This document shows, in pieces, positions 22,989-31,279 of a stretch of DNA of 32,025 nt. The notes below the pieces were generated by a model, which saw only the letters and a list, made by a program, of their open reading frames with translations, had not been told where the DNA came from and ran no database searches. Every line of letters starts with the position of its first letter. Position 1 is the first letter of the stretch. Where the stretch lies: NCBI GenBank assembly GCA_046318115.1, contig JBKCVA010000069.1:1-32025 (forward strand). The letters are read 5' to 3'. Position numbers and translations under genes: made by a program. The stretch is from Aquimonas sp046318115. Lineage in GTDB: Bacteria > Pseudomonadota > Gammaproteobacteria > Xanthomonadales > Xanthomonadaceae.

Positions 22989-25424
22989 ATGTCGCCTCAA
23001 CCTCACCGCCCTCGCCTGCTGCGTCGTGCAGTGCGCGCGTTCGGGCTGCTGACCCTGCTGTTGGCATTCGCATTCATCGGCGCTTGGGCACTGCTGCGAG
23101 CCAGCCTGCCGCAACTGGAAGGCGACAGTCGCGTCGAAGGTCTCTCCGCTCCGGTGCAGGTCGAGCGCGATGCGATCGGTGTGGTCACCGTGCGTGCGGC
23201 CAGTCGGAATGACGCCCTGCGCGCTCTCGGCTTCATCCACGCCCAGGAGCGCTACTTCGAGATGGATCTGGCGCGCCGAAGCGCTGCAGGCGAACTTGCC
23301 GCGCTGTTCGGCGAAATTGCGCTGCCTCGTGACCGCGCCCACCGAGTCCATCGGCTGCGCTCACGGGTGCGCGCGGAGCTGCAGCGTGGCCCGGCGGATC
23401 AGCGCGAACAGCTTCAAGCCTACGTGGCGGGCGTCAATGCCGGGCTTGCGGCCCTGGGCAGCCGCCCTTGGGCCTACTGGCTGCTGCGCACCGAGCCCGA
23501 TCCCTGGCGCGAGGAGGACAGCCTGCTCGCGGGTCTTGCCATGTTCTTCGACCTGCAGGACTCGCAGAACCGCCGCGAACTGGGCCTGATGCAGCTCCGC
23601 GCGCATCGGCCTGGCGCACTCGTGGATCTCTTGGCGGCCCCCGGCAGCAGCCATGATGCGCCACTGTTTGGCGAAGCCATGCCGCCGATCAGCCCTCAGG
23701 CCCTGTTGGCTGCACTGGAGGGCGACGCCGCCTCTGCAGAGCCTGCTGAACCGCGGGAGGCGCCCTCTGACGCCGTCGGGATATCGAGACTCGCAGCCCC
23801 TGAATTGGCGAGCCCCGGCAGCAACAACTTCGCCGTCGCGGGCGCACTCACGGCGGACGGGCGGGCCCTGGTCGCCGACGACATGCACCTCGGCCTGCGC
23901 GCCCCGGGCGTGTGGTTCCGGGTGCGGCTGGTCTATCCGGACGCGCAAGCGCCCGATGGCAACGTCGATGCCACGGGCGTCAGTCTGCCCGGCGTGCCGG
24001 CGATCATCGTCGGCAGCAGCGGCCACGTCGCGTGGGGCTTCACCAACAGCTATGGCGACTGGCACGACTGGGTGCGGGTCGACTTCAGCGATGAAGGCCG
24101 CACCCGCTACCGGACACCTGAAGGCGAAGAGGCGCTCACGCTGCACCGGGAAGTGCTCACGGTGCGCGGAGGAGAGCCGGAAATCCTCAAGGTGCGCGAG
24201 ACCCGCTGGGGGCCGTTGCTCGCCACGGCACCGGATGGCAGCGAACTTGCGCTGCGCTGGACGGCGCATCGCGAAGGCGCCATCGACCTTGGCATGGCCG
24301 GGCTGCTTCACGCCAACGATGTGGAAGAGGCGCTCGCGGTTGCCCAACGCAGCGGCACGCCGGTACAGAACTTCGTGGCGGGCGACCGCGGCGGGCGTAT
24401 CGGCTGGACGCTGATGGGCCGCATTCCGCAGCGCCTGGGCGACTGCGATCCGCTGCTGCCCCTGCGCCCGCTGGATGGCTGCGACTGGGCGGAAGACTGG
24501 CTGCCGCCCGAGGCGGTACCGAGTCTGCTGGATCCTGGCAATCATCGCCTGTGGACCGCCAACTCCCGCGCGGTCGATCTCGTGGCGTTGCGCATCGTCG
24601 GTGATGGTGGCTACGACCTGGGCGCGCGGCAGGCGCAGATCCGCGACCAGCTACTCGCCAAAGAACGATTTGAAGAGGCAGACCTGCTGGCGATCCAGCT
24701 TGACGACCGAGCACTGTTCCTTGACGCCTGGTGGCAGCGGCTGCGGGCCGAACTGGAGGTGGCGGGGACGATGCCGGCACTCGCAGACCTTGAAGCAGCG
24801 ACACGAGAGCGCCCCGAACGGGCCAGCATCGATTCGGTCAGCTACCGCGCCGCGCGTGGCTTCCGGGGCTTGCTGGTGGAGTCCTTCAGTGAGCAGCTGT
24901 TCGCGCCTGCGCGGGTCGCGCTGGGTGAGAGCTTCGTCGAACCCAAGCTCTCGCAGCTCGAAGCGTTACTGCAGGCCTACCTCGCCCTACCTGCCGACGC
25001 CCTGCCGCCAAGCTGGCCAACACCGGCCGAACTCAAGCGCGCGGCGGCGCTCGCGCTGGCAGCCGATTGGGCAGCTCAGGGCCAGGACTTCGGGCAGCGC
25101 ACCTGGGGCGAACGCAACGTCAGCGCGATCTGCCATCCACTGGCCGGGGCGCTGGGGCCCGCTCGCAGCCTGCTGTGCATGCCGAGCGAGCCGCTCCCCG
25201 GAGACAACCACCTGCCACGCGTGCAGGGTCCGGCTTTCGGCGCCAGCCAACGCATGGTGGTTTCTCCCGGCCGGGAGGGGGAAGGTATCTTCCACATGCC
25301 GGCCGGCCAGAGCGGCCACCCGCTCTCGCCTTTCTGGAGGGCGGGCCACGACGACTGGTCTGCCGGTCATCCCAGCGACTTTCTCCCTGGCGCCACGATA
25401 CACTTGCTGACATTGCGGCCGTGA
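22989..25424 (+). CDS. Penicillin acylase-family Ntn hydrolase
   Basis: This 811-residue protein has an N-terminal membrane segment or uncleaved signal (about 15-36) and a large periplasmic part. Family features include RDAIGVVTVRA, FIHAQERYFEMDLARR and AGELAALFG in the alpha chain. The autoprocessing site is SPG-SNNFAVAG, with Ser278 as the predicted nucleophile of the beta chain. Downstream are SLPGVPAIIVGSSGHVAWGFTN and GDNHLPRVQGP...ASQRMVVSPG. The family hydrolyses amide bonds in beta-lactams, acyl-homoserine lactones or other acylated amines; the substrate here cannot be told. The ATG at 22989 places the membrane segment close to the N-terminus. An in-frame ATG at 22881 is less likely. 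It is divergent from the his operon. Confidence 0.93.
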   Translation: MSPQPHRPRLLRRAVRAFGLLTLLLAFAFIGAWALLRASLPQLEGDSRVEGLSAPVQVERDAIGVVTVRAASRNDALRALGFIHAQERYFEMDLARRSAAGELAALFGEIALPRDRAHRVHRLRSRVRAELQRGPADQREQLQAYVAGVNAGLAALGSRPWAYWLLRTEPDPWREEDSLLAGLAMFFDLQDSQNRRELGLMQLRAHRPGALVDLLAAPGSSHDAPLFGEAMPPISPQALLAALEGDAASAEPAEPREAPSDAVGISRLAAPELASPGSNNFAVAGALTADGRALVADDMHLGLRAPGVWFRVRLVYPDAQAPDGNVDATGVSLPGVPAIIVGSSGHVAWGFTNSYGDWHDWVRVDFSDEGRTRYRTPEGEEALTLHREVLTVRGGEPEILKVRETRWGPLLATAPDGSELALRWTAHREGAIDLGMAGLLHANDVEEALAVAQRSGTPVQNFVAGDRGGRIGWTLMGRIPQRLGDCDPLLPLRPLDGCDWAEDWLPPEAVPSLLDPGNHRLWTANSRAVDLVALRIVGDGGYDLGARQAQIRDQLLAKERFEEADLLAIQLDDRALFLDAWWQRLRAELEVAGTMPALADLEAATRERPERASIDSVSYRAARGFRGLLVESFSEQLFAPARVALGESFVEPKLSQLEALLQAYLALPADALPPSWPTPAELKRAAALALAADWAAQGQDFGQRTWGERNVSAICHPLAGALGPARSLLCMPSEPLPGDNHLPRVQGPAFGASQRMVVSPGREGEGIFHMPAGQSGHPLSPFWRAGHDDWSAGHPSDFLPGATIHLLTLRP

Positions 25425-25600
25425 GGGATCACATTCCACGGGGGCCGCCAGCTCGAGATCAGGCATTGCCTGACATCTTTGGCACCCACCTTGTCATTTT
25501 GTGACGCAGCCTGTCGGTCTTGCCCCGACTTGCAGGCCATAATTCTTCGGCGTCCGAACCTGGACCCGTTGCCCGCCCCGCTGTCGCTGCTGGAGTCGCC

Positions 25601-26029
25601 ATGAGTTTCCTGATCCGCCTGCTGTCCACGCTCCGCTACATGACCCTGCGACGCCAGCTGCGCGAGATGCGGACGATTGTGGAGTCGCTGTCTCCCAGCA
25701 CACGGTCGGCTGTCGCCACGCTGACCATGGGTGAGATCCAGAACGCGGCGCGCGCACCTGTGCCGCATCTGTATGGCGCGCAGGACGTGCACCGCTACCA
25801 ACCCTGGAGCGATGCCGCTACCCAGGCCTTCGGCAAGGCGCGCAGTAGCGTCGCCCAGCTCAAGCTCCGCGGCATCGCGCTGTGGCTCGCCGTGGTCTAC
25901 CACGAGACCCGCGACATGCCGCATGTCGGGCTCACGGAGATCCACCGCGAAATCCTCGGGATGCTCGGCCACCTGAAGGGTACCTACGCGGGCGCAGCTG
26001 CGTCCAAGATGGGCTTCGAAGGCATCTGA
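25601..26029 (+). CDS. Conserved-looking protein of unknown function, 142 residues
   Basis: I do not recognise a family. The product is basic, has no Cys, and starts with a short hydrophobic/basic stretch (SFLIRLLSTLRYMTLRRQLREM) that could be an amphipathic helix at the membrane. The rest is helical in character, with a block of aromatic and charged residues (LYGAQDVHRYQPW, residues 57-69). GGAG lies six bases before the ATG at 25601, and a strong terminator follows 22 bases after the stop. Those two signals mark it as a real gene. The 176 bases upstream (25425-25600) hold CATAAT at 25538-25543, a possible -10 element without a clear -35. Confidence 0.8.
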   Translation: MSFLIRLLSTLRYMTLRRQLREMRTIVESLSPSTRSAVATLTMGEIQNAARAPVPHLYGAQDVHRYQPWSDAATQAFGKARSSVAQLKLRGIALWLAVVYHETRDMPHVGLTEIHREILGMLGHLKGTYAGAAASKMGFEGI

Positions 26030-26051
26030 CGACCTGCAGCGAACTCAGAAG

Positions 26052-26084
26052 CGAAAACGGGGCCCAGCGGCCCCGTTTTCGTTT
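26052..26084. terminator. Strong bidirectional Rho-independent terminator
   Basis: A perfect 13-base-pair stem, CGAAAACGGGGCC and its complement, encloses the loop CAGC (26065-26068). It is followed by TTT on the plus strand. A/T tracts inside the stem base supply T-rich runs on both strands. It sits between the stops of the convergent 142-residue gene and dapE, and so can end transcription from both sides. Confidence 0.92.
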
Positions 26085-26104
26085 CCGCCTTCGGAGCAAC
26101 CGAC

Positions 26105-27235
26105 TCACCCCGGAAGGCAGCGTCTCGCAATGCCCGTGTACACCGCAGGCAGGGCGCGCAGGTCTTCCAGACGCACGGCCTCGTCGACCTTGTGGATGCT
26201 AGCGTTCAAGGGGCCGAGCTCGACGACTTCGGCGCCAAGCGGAGCGATAAAGCGGCCGTCGGACGTGCCGCCCCCGGTGTTCTCGTCCGGCTGGATCCCG
26301 AGCTCGTGCGCCAGCGTTTCGCGAACCGCCGCGCGCAGCCGGCCCTCGCCGGTGTGGAAAGGCTCGCCCGAGCGATGCCAGCGAAAGCCCGCGCGCACCT
26401 GGTGTGCGGCAAAGGCCGCCTCGATCTCATGGATCAGGGCCTCGGCGGTCCAGCGCGGCGAGTAGCGCAGGTTGAACTGCACCTCGGCCGTGCCCGGAAT
26501 GACATTGCTGGCGCCGGTGCCGGCCTTGAAGTTGGCGATCTGGAAGCTGGTGGCCGGGAAGTCCGGCCAGGGATCACCGTCCCAGTCCCGCGCGCAGAGC
26601 TCGGCCAGCACCGGCAGGGCGCGGTGGATCGGATTGACCGCTTTCTCCGGGTAGGCCACGTGCCCCTGCACGCCGAGCACGGTGGCGTTGCAGGTGAGCG
26701 AACCACGACGACCGATGCGCACCACGTCGCCTAGGCGCTGGGAGGACGAGGGCTCACCGACCAGACAGTAATCGATGCGCTCGCCGCGCACGGCGAACAA
26801 CTCGGCCACGCGGCGCACGCCGTCAATCGCATCACCCTCCTCGTCGGACGTCAGCAGAAGGCCCACCCTGCCTCGCCAATCACGGCGGGCGGCGAGGTCT
26901 TCCAGAGCCAGCACGAAGGCCGCGACGCTGCCCTTCATATCGGCTGCCCCGCGGCCGCGCAGGAGGCCGTCCGCTGTCAGCATCGGCTCGAAGGGTGGGC
27001 TGGTCCACTGATCTGCCGGACCCGGCGGGACCACGTCGGTATGGCCGAGAAAGGCCAGCGTCGGGCCTTCCTCCCCCAGCGTGGCCCAGAGATTGTCGAC
27101 CTCGCCGAATCGGAGATGCTCGATCCGGAAGCCTGCCGCCGACAGCCGCTGCGCGATCAGCGCCTGGCAGCCGGCATCCGCCGGCGTCACCGATGGGCGC
27201 CGGATCAGTTCACAGCTGAGCTCGACGACGTCCAT
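26105..27235 (-). CDS. dapE: Succinyl-diaminopimelate desuccinylase
   Basis: DapE hydrolyses N-succinyl-LL-diaminopimelate to LL-diaminopimelate and succinate for lysine and peptidoglycan. The 376-residue M20 metallopeptidase-type protein has normal length. Zinc and catalytic residues are visible: H65 and D67 in GHTDVVPPG, bridging D99 in RGAADMKG, base E132 and ligand E133 in TSDEEGDA, E161 in VGEPSS, and a C-terminal His in NASIHKVDE. The start lies 9 bases after the Spx-like gene's stop, so the two are cotranscribed. The bidirectional terminator follows 20 bases after its stop. Confidence 0.97.
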   Translation of the reverse strand: MDVVELSCELIRRPSVTPADAGCQALIAQRLSAAGFRIEHLRFGEVDNLWATLGEEGPTLAFLGHTDVVPPGPADQWTSPPFEPMLTADGLLRGRGAADMKGSVAAFVLALEDLAARRDWRGRVGLLLTSDEEGDAIDGVRRVAELFAVRGERIDYCLVGEPSSSQRLGDVVRIGRRGSLTCNATVLGVQGHVAYPEKAVNPIHRALPVLAELCARDWDGDPWPDFPATSFQIANFKAGTGASNVIPGTAEVQFNLRYSPRWTAEALIHEIEAAFAAHQVRAGFRWHRSGEPFHTGEGRLRAAVRETLAHELGIQPDENTGGGTSDGRFIAPLGAEVVELGPLNASIHKVDEAVRLEDLRALPAVYTGIARRCLPG

Positions 27236-27244
27236 GCTCGGACC

Positions 27245-27592
27245 TCAGTCGCCGAAGCGCTGGCCGAACTGCTTCTCGGTGAAGCCCACCGATACGCCAT
27301 CGTCACTGACTACGACCGGGCGCTTGACCAGCGCCGGGAACTCCTTGATGAGCGCCAGCCACTCGTCGTCGCTCGCCGGCTGCTTGCGCTCGCCAGGCAG
27401 ATCGCGCCAGGTGTAGCTCGCGCGATTGACGAGCTTTTCCCAGGTCAACGTTTTCGCCCAGGCTTTGAGCAGCTTGGGATCGATCGGGTTGTCGCGGTAG
27501 TCCACGAAGGTGTGCGCGACGCCGTGGGCGTCCAACCAGGCACGGGCCTTGTCGCAGGTGCTGCACTTGTCGAGACCGTAGAGGGTGGGCAT
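27245..27592 (-). CDS. Spx/ArsC-family reductase-like protein (YffB type)
   Basis: The 115-residue thioredoxin-fold protein has CSTC at residues 10-13 (C10, C13) near the N-terminus. It also has FVDYRDNPI, the WEKLVNRAS.TWRDL block and KRPVVV, which fit the YffB/Spx-MgsR group of ArsC-like proteins. Proteobacterial members next to dapE are common, and their function is not established. Arsenate reduction should not be assumed. The start at 27592 lies 9 bases from the left arm of inverted-repeat element B, with no clear ribosome-binding site between. dapE follows after 9 bases. Confidence 0.92.
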   Translation of the reverse strand: MPTLYGLDKCSTCDKARAWLDAHGVAHTFVDYRDNPIDPKLLKAWAKTLTWEKLVNRASYTWRDLPGERKQPASDDEWLALIKEFPALVKRPVVVSDDGVSVGFTEKQFGQRFGD

Positions 27593-27601
27593 TTGGGAGC
27601 G

Positions 27602-27746
27602 GGGATTGGGGATTGGGGATTGGGGATTGAACCAGCCACGGTGTCGCGAGATTGCGTAGAGGCGGCTTTGATGCCGCGCGACGAAGCATGGACAAGAACA
27701 GCTCGGGTACGGGTCGACCGTCGGCCAATCCCCAATCCCGAATCCC
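27602..27746. repeat. Inverted-repeat element B: GGGATTG heptamers flanking about 96 bases
   Basis: The left arm (27602-27629) has four GGGATTG units. The right arm (27726-27746) has CAATCCC, CAATCCC and GAATCCC. The centre ends in GTCGACCGTCGGC just before the right arm, nearly the same as in element A and at the window start. It also holds a GCGGC...GCCGC hairpin (about 27661-27676). After the right arm comes GCGCGCAGCGC, as after element A. It occupies the gap between dapD and the Spx-like gene. Confidence 0.85.
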
Positions 27747-27756
27747 GCGCGCAGCG

Positions 27757-28623
27757 CTACTCGCCGGACCTCAGAAGCTCATTGATACTCGTCTTCGCTC
27801 GCGTCCTCTCGTCGACCTGCTTCACGATGACCGCGCAGTACAGCGAGTGGCTGCCGTCCTTGGCCGGCAGCGAGCCCGAGACAACGACGCTGCCGGCCGG
27901 CACGCGGCCGTAGCTGATCTCGCCGGTGGCGCGGTTGTATATGCGGGTGCTCTGGCCGATGAAGACGCCCATGCCGATCACCGAGCCGCGCTCGACGATC
28001 ACGCCCTCCACCACTTCCGAGCGCGCCCCGATGAAGCAGTCGTCCTCGATGATGGTTGGCGAAGCCTGCAGGGGCTCCAGCACGCCGCCGATGCCGGCGC
28101 CACCGCTGATATGCACGCCGCGACCGATCTGCGCACAGCTGCCGACCGTGGCCCAAGTGTCGATCATGCAACCGTCGCCGACGTAGGCGCCGATGTTGAC
28201 GAAGCTCGGCATCAGCACGACGTCACGGCCGAGGTAGGCGCCACGGCGGACCACCGCACCGGGCACCACGCGCACGCCCTGTTCGGCTGCCCAGTTGCTG
28301 TCTCCCGTCTCGATGCTGCGCAGCGGCACCTTGTCCCAGGCCTGCAGCAGGCTGCCGGCGGGATCATGCGCAGGCTCGGGCATGAGGCGATTGCCGCTGC
28401 AGCGAAAGGACAGCAGCACGGCCTTCTTGATCCACTCGTTGATCTGCCAGCCACCGGCGACCGGTTCAGCCACGCGGAGGCGACCCGCTTCGAGTTCGGC
28501 CAGCACGCGTTCGACGGCGGGGCGCGTGCTGCCGTCGATTTCCTCGACGGTGAGGCTGGCGCGGCGCTCGAAGGCGCTTTCAATGAGAGGCTTCAATTCA
28601 AGCGCGGGCAGGCTGTCGTGCAT
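27757..28623 (-). CDS. dapD: 2,3,4,5-tetrahydropyridine-2,6-dicarboxylate N-succinyltransferase
   Basis: DapD succinylates tetrahydrodipicolinate with succinyl-CoA, opening the succinylase branch of lysine/diaminopimelate synthesis that DapE later completes. The 288-residue protein matches the E. coli type closely. The N-terminal helical part includes INEWIKKAVLLSF. A left-handed beta-helix follows, with MPSFVNIGAYVG, DTWATVGSCAQIG, GGVLEPLQA and IEDDCFIGARSEVVEG, and the C-terminus has VVVSGSLP and YCAVIVKQVD. Its ATG lies inside the last 26 bases of glnD in another frame, which suggests translational coupling. Element B lies downstream. Confidence 0.97.
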   Translation of the reverse strand: MHDSLPALELKPLIESAFERRASLTVEEIDGSTRPAVERVLAELEAGRLRVAEPVAGGWQINEWIKKAVLLSFRCSGNRLMPEPAHDPAGSLLQAWDKVPLRSIETGDSNWAAEQGVRVVPGAVVRRGAYLGRDVVLMPSFVNIGAYVGDGCMIDTWATVGSCAQIGRGVHISGGAGIGGVLEPLQASPTIIEDDCFIGARSEVVEGVIVERGSVIGMGVFIGQSTRIYNRATGEISYGRVPAGSVVVSGSLPAKDGSHSLYCAVIVKQVDERTRAKTSINELLRSGE

Positions 28624-31279
28624 TCGGCGAATCCTTGTCGGTGCTGTCCGTAAGCGCCTCGACCAGGGCCGCGCGCAGCGCCTCCAGCCGGACGTCTTCG
28701 ACGATGGCGCGGTTGGCCTCGTCGCTGATCAGGAAGAAGTCTTCGGCGCGCTCGCCGAAGGTTGCGATGCGTGCGTCGTGCAGGCGGATGCGGTGCGCAC
28801 GCAGCACGGCGGCAGCCCGCGCCAGCAGGCCGGGGCGGTCGGTGCAGACCAGCATCATGCGGGTGCGGTCGTGGGTGGTGTCCTGACTGAACTCGATCTG
28901 CACCGGAATGCGGAAGTGCCGCAGCTGGCGCGGAATCATCCGGTTCGGCGGACTGGTCTCGTCCGGCATCTGCGCCAGCGCTTCGCGCAGAGTCGCCGCC
29001 ACCGTGGCGGCGCGGCGCTCTGGGGACACGAAGTCCATGCCGGCATCCAGCACCTGGAAAGTGTCGAGGCTGAAGCCCGTGGTGGAGGTGACGATGCGGG
29101 CTTCTGCCACCGACAAGCCCAGCCGGTCCAGCGTGGCCGCGGCCACCGCGAACAAACCATCGCGGTCTGGCGAATAGACGAAGACTTCGAGCGCTCCCGA
29201 ACGCGAGTGCGGACGCACCAGCACCAGCGGCAGGTCGGACTCGCCGGCCTGGGCAATACCGCGGGTCTGCCAGGCGATCTGCTCGGGGCTGTAGCGCAGG
29301 AAGCTCTCGCGCGGAAAGCCGGCCCAGACGCGATCGATCTCGGTAGCCTCGATGCCGGCATCCGCCAGGCGTTCGTGCGCCGCCGCGCGCGTCTCCTCGA
29401 TGCGCTCGTCGGCGTAGACGCGATTCTCCAGTCCGCGCCGCAACGCGAATCGGGTGGCGCCGTGCAGGTCGGCCAGCAGCCGATCCTTCCAGGCGTTCCA
29501 AAGCTTCGGGCTGGTGCCGGCGATATCGGCAACGGTCAGCAGGTACAGGTAATCGAGCCGCTCGCGCTCGCCGACGATGCCGGCGAAACGGGCGATGACC
29601 TCGGGGTCGGAGATGTCCTGACGCTGGGCGGTCACCGACATGGTCAGATGCTCGCGCACCAGCCAGGCGACGAGATCGGCGTCCGCGGTGGACAGACCGT
29701 GCGCCAGACAGAACTCGATGGCATCGTCGGCGCCCAGCTTGGAGTGATCGCCGCCGCGCCCCTTCGCGATGTCGTGGAACAGAGCACCCAACAGCAGCAA
29801 CTCGGGCTTGCGCAGCCGTGGCCACAGCTCATGCGCCAGCGCGAAGCGCTGCTTGGAGTCCTCGGAAGCGAAGCTCTCGATGTTCTTGAGCACGGTCAGC
29901 GTGTGCTGGTCGACCGTGTAGACATGGAACAGGTCGTACTGCATGCGCCCCGACACGTTGCCGAAGGCCGGCAGGTAGCGCGCAAGCACGCCCAGCTGCC
30001 ACATGCGGGTCAGGGTCACCACCGGTTGCGGCCCGCGCAGCAGCCGCATGAAGGCGGTGCGCGACTCCGCCCGCTCGCGAAAGCCCTCGTCGATCAGCGG
30101 CAGAGCCTCGCCCAGCGCCCGCGCTGTGCTTGAATGCAGGCCGCGGATCGATGGATTGCCTGCCCACACTCGGAACAGCTCCATCACCTTCAGCGGCTGG
30201 CGCTGGAAAGCCTTGGCATCGAGCAGGCGCAGGTAGCCGGCGCCGACCGCGAAGTCCTCGTCGAGCGGCTCGATGCCGGGCTCGCCGGTGAGCGACTCCT
30301 CGAAGCGCTGCAGCAGCCGGCCGTTCAATCGAAGCACTACTGCGGCGCTGCGGAAATAGCCCTGCATCAGCTGCTCGACCGCGAGGTTGTCGGCAGCCTG
30401 ATCCTTGAAGCCAAGGCGGGCCGCCAGCGGTCGCTGGAAGTCGAAGAGCAGGCGCTCCTCGCGCCGGCCTGCGACCAGATGAAGGCCGAAGCGCAGATGT
30501 GAGAGCGCTCGCCGCTCGCGTTCGAACGCGACCAGCTCATCGCCGCCGATCGCGCCGAGCGGCTTCAACTCGGAGACCTCACGCACGCCGTAGATGCGCT
30601 GCGCCATCCACGACAGCGTGTGCAGGTCGCGAAGGCCGCCAGGGCCTTCCTTCAGGTTGGGTTCGAGGTTGTATGCCGTGTCGTTGTAGCGGGCGTGGCG
30701 GGCGCGCTGCTCGGCGCGCTTGGCCTCGAAGAAGGCATCGGGCGTCCAGAAGCCTTCGCTGCGCACTGCGCGCGCCAGCCGCTGTCCGGGCTTTGGATCG
30801 CCGCAGATGGGACGCAGCTCCAGCAATGCGGTGGCGATCGTGGCGTCCTTCCGCCCCTCTTCGATGCACTCGTCCACTGAGCGAACCGCATGCCCCGGCG
30901 CAATCCCAGCGTCCCAGAGTCGCGTGAGGAAGCGTTCGATGAGAGGCTGGCGAACTCCATCGATCGGCGCTTCGCACAGAAGCAGGATGTCGACATCGGA
31001 ATGCGGGAACAGCTCGGCGCGACCGAAGCCACCCGTCGCCAGCAAGGCCGAGCCTTCGGTCGCCTCGAAGTCACGGCGGAAGGCATCGCGCAGCACGGCA
31101 TCGACCTGCTGGCTGCGATCCGACAACAGGCCATCGATGTCGGCGCCATCGTCAAAGGCCGCGGCGCGGCGCGCATCGCCGGCTGCGAGCTCGGCCTTGA
31201 CCAGAGCCTGCCATGCGGCATCCTCGACCGCTGCCGCAAGGCGGGCGTCGATTCCGGCCAGGGCGCCCGGCACGCTCAC
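28598..31279 (-). CDS. glnD: Bifunctional uridylyltransferase/uridylyl-removing enzyme (PII regulator)
   Basis: GlnD senses glutamine and adds or removes UMP on PII proteins, setting nitrogen assimilation. The 893-residue product has a nucleotidyltransferase domain with GGFGRAELFPHSDVD (G83-D97; metal aspartates D95 and D97). An HD hydrolase domain follows, with FHDIAKGRGGDHS (H502, D503). Two ACT domains lie near residues 690-760 and 805-875, the second containing TDRPGLLARAAAVLRAH. All activities look intact. The start is a GTG at 31279 that overlaps the map stop as GTGA; the longer frame to 31393 is antisense-free but would lie inside map. The 3' end overlaps dapD by 26 bases. No PII gene is in the window. 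Confidence 0.95.
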   Translation of the reverse strand: MSVPGALAGIDARLAAAVEDAAWQALVKAELAAGDARRAAAFDDGADIDGLLSDRSQQVDAVLRDAFRRDFEATEGSALLATGGFGRAELFPHSDVDILLLCEAPIDGVRQPLIERFLTRLWDAGIAPGHAVRSVDECIEEGRKDATIATALLELRPICGDPKPGQRLARAVRSEGFWTPDAFFEAKRAEQRARHARYNDTAYNLEPNLKEGPGGLRDLHTLSWMAQRIYGVREVSELKPLGAIGGDELVAFERERRALSHLRFGLHLVAGRREERLLFDFQRPLAARLGFKDQAADNLAVEQLMQGYFRSAAVVLRLNGRLLQRFEESLTGEPGIEPLDEDFAVGAGYLRLLDAKAFQRQPLKVMELFRVWAGNPSIRGLHSSTARALGEALPLIDEGFRERAESRTAFMRLLRGPQPVVTLTRMWQLGVLARYLPAFGNVSGRMQYDLFHVYTVDQHTLTVLKNIESFASEDSKQRFALAHELWPRLRKPELLLLGALFHDIAKGRGGDHSKLGADDAIEFCLAHGLSTADADLVAWLVREHLTMSVTAQRQDISDPEVIARFAGIVGERERLDYLYLLTVADIAGTSPKLWNAWKDRLLADLHGATRFALRRGLENRVYADERIEETRAAAHERLADAGIEATEIDRVWAGFPRESFLRYSPEQIAWQTRGIAQAGESDLPLVLVRPHSRSGALEVFVYSPDRDGLFAVAAATLDRLGLSVAEARIVTSTTGFSLDTFQVLDAGMDFVSPERRAATVAATLREALAQMPDETSPPNRMIPRQLRHFRIPVQIEFSQDTTHDRTRMMLVCTDRPGLLARAAAVLRAHRIRLHDARIATFGERAEDFFLISDEANRAIVEDVRLEALRAALVEALTDSTDKDSPNARQPARA

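Noticed and set aside
27245..27592. Arsenate reductase (arsC) as the name of the Spx-like gene
   Set aside because: The Cx2C pattern and YffB-like blocks do not support arsenate reduction, and there are no other arsenic genes nearby.
28295..30133. 612-residue plus-strand open frame
   Set aside because: It is antisense to glnD and dapD with shadow-like composition and no recognisable domain.
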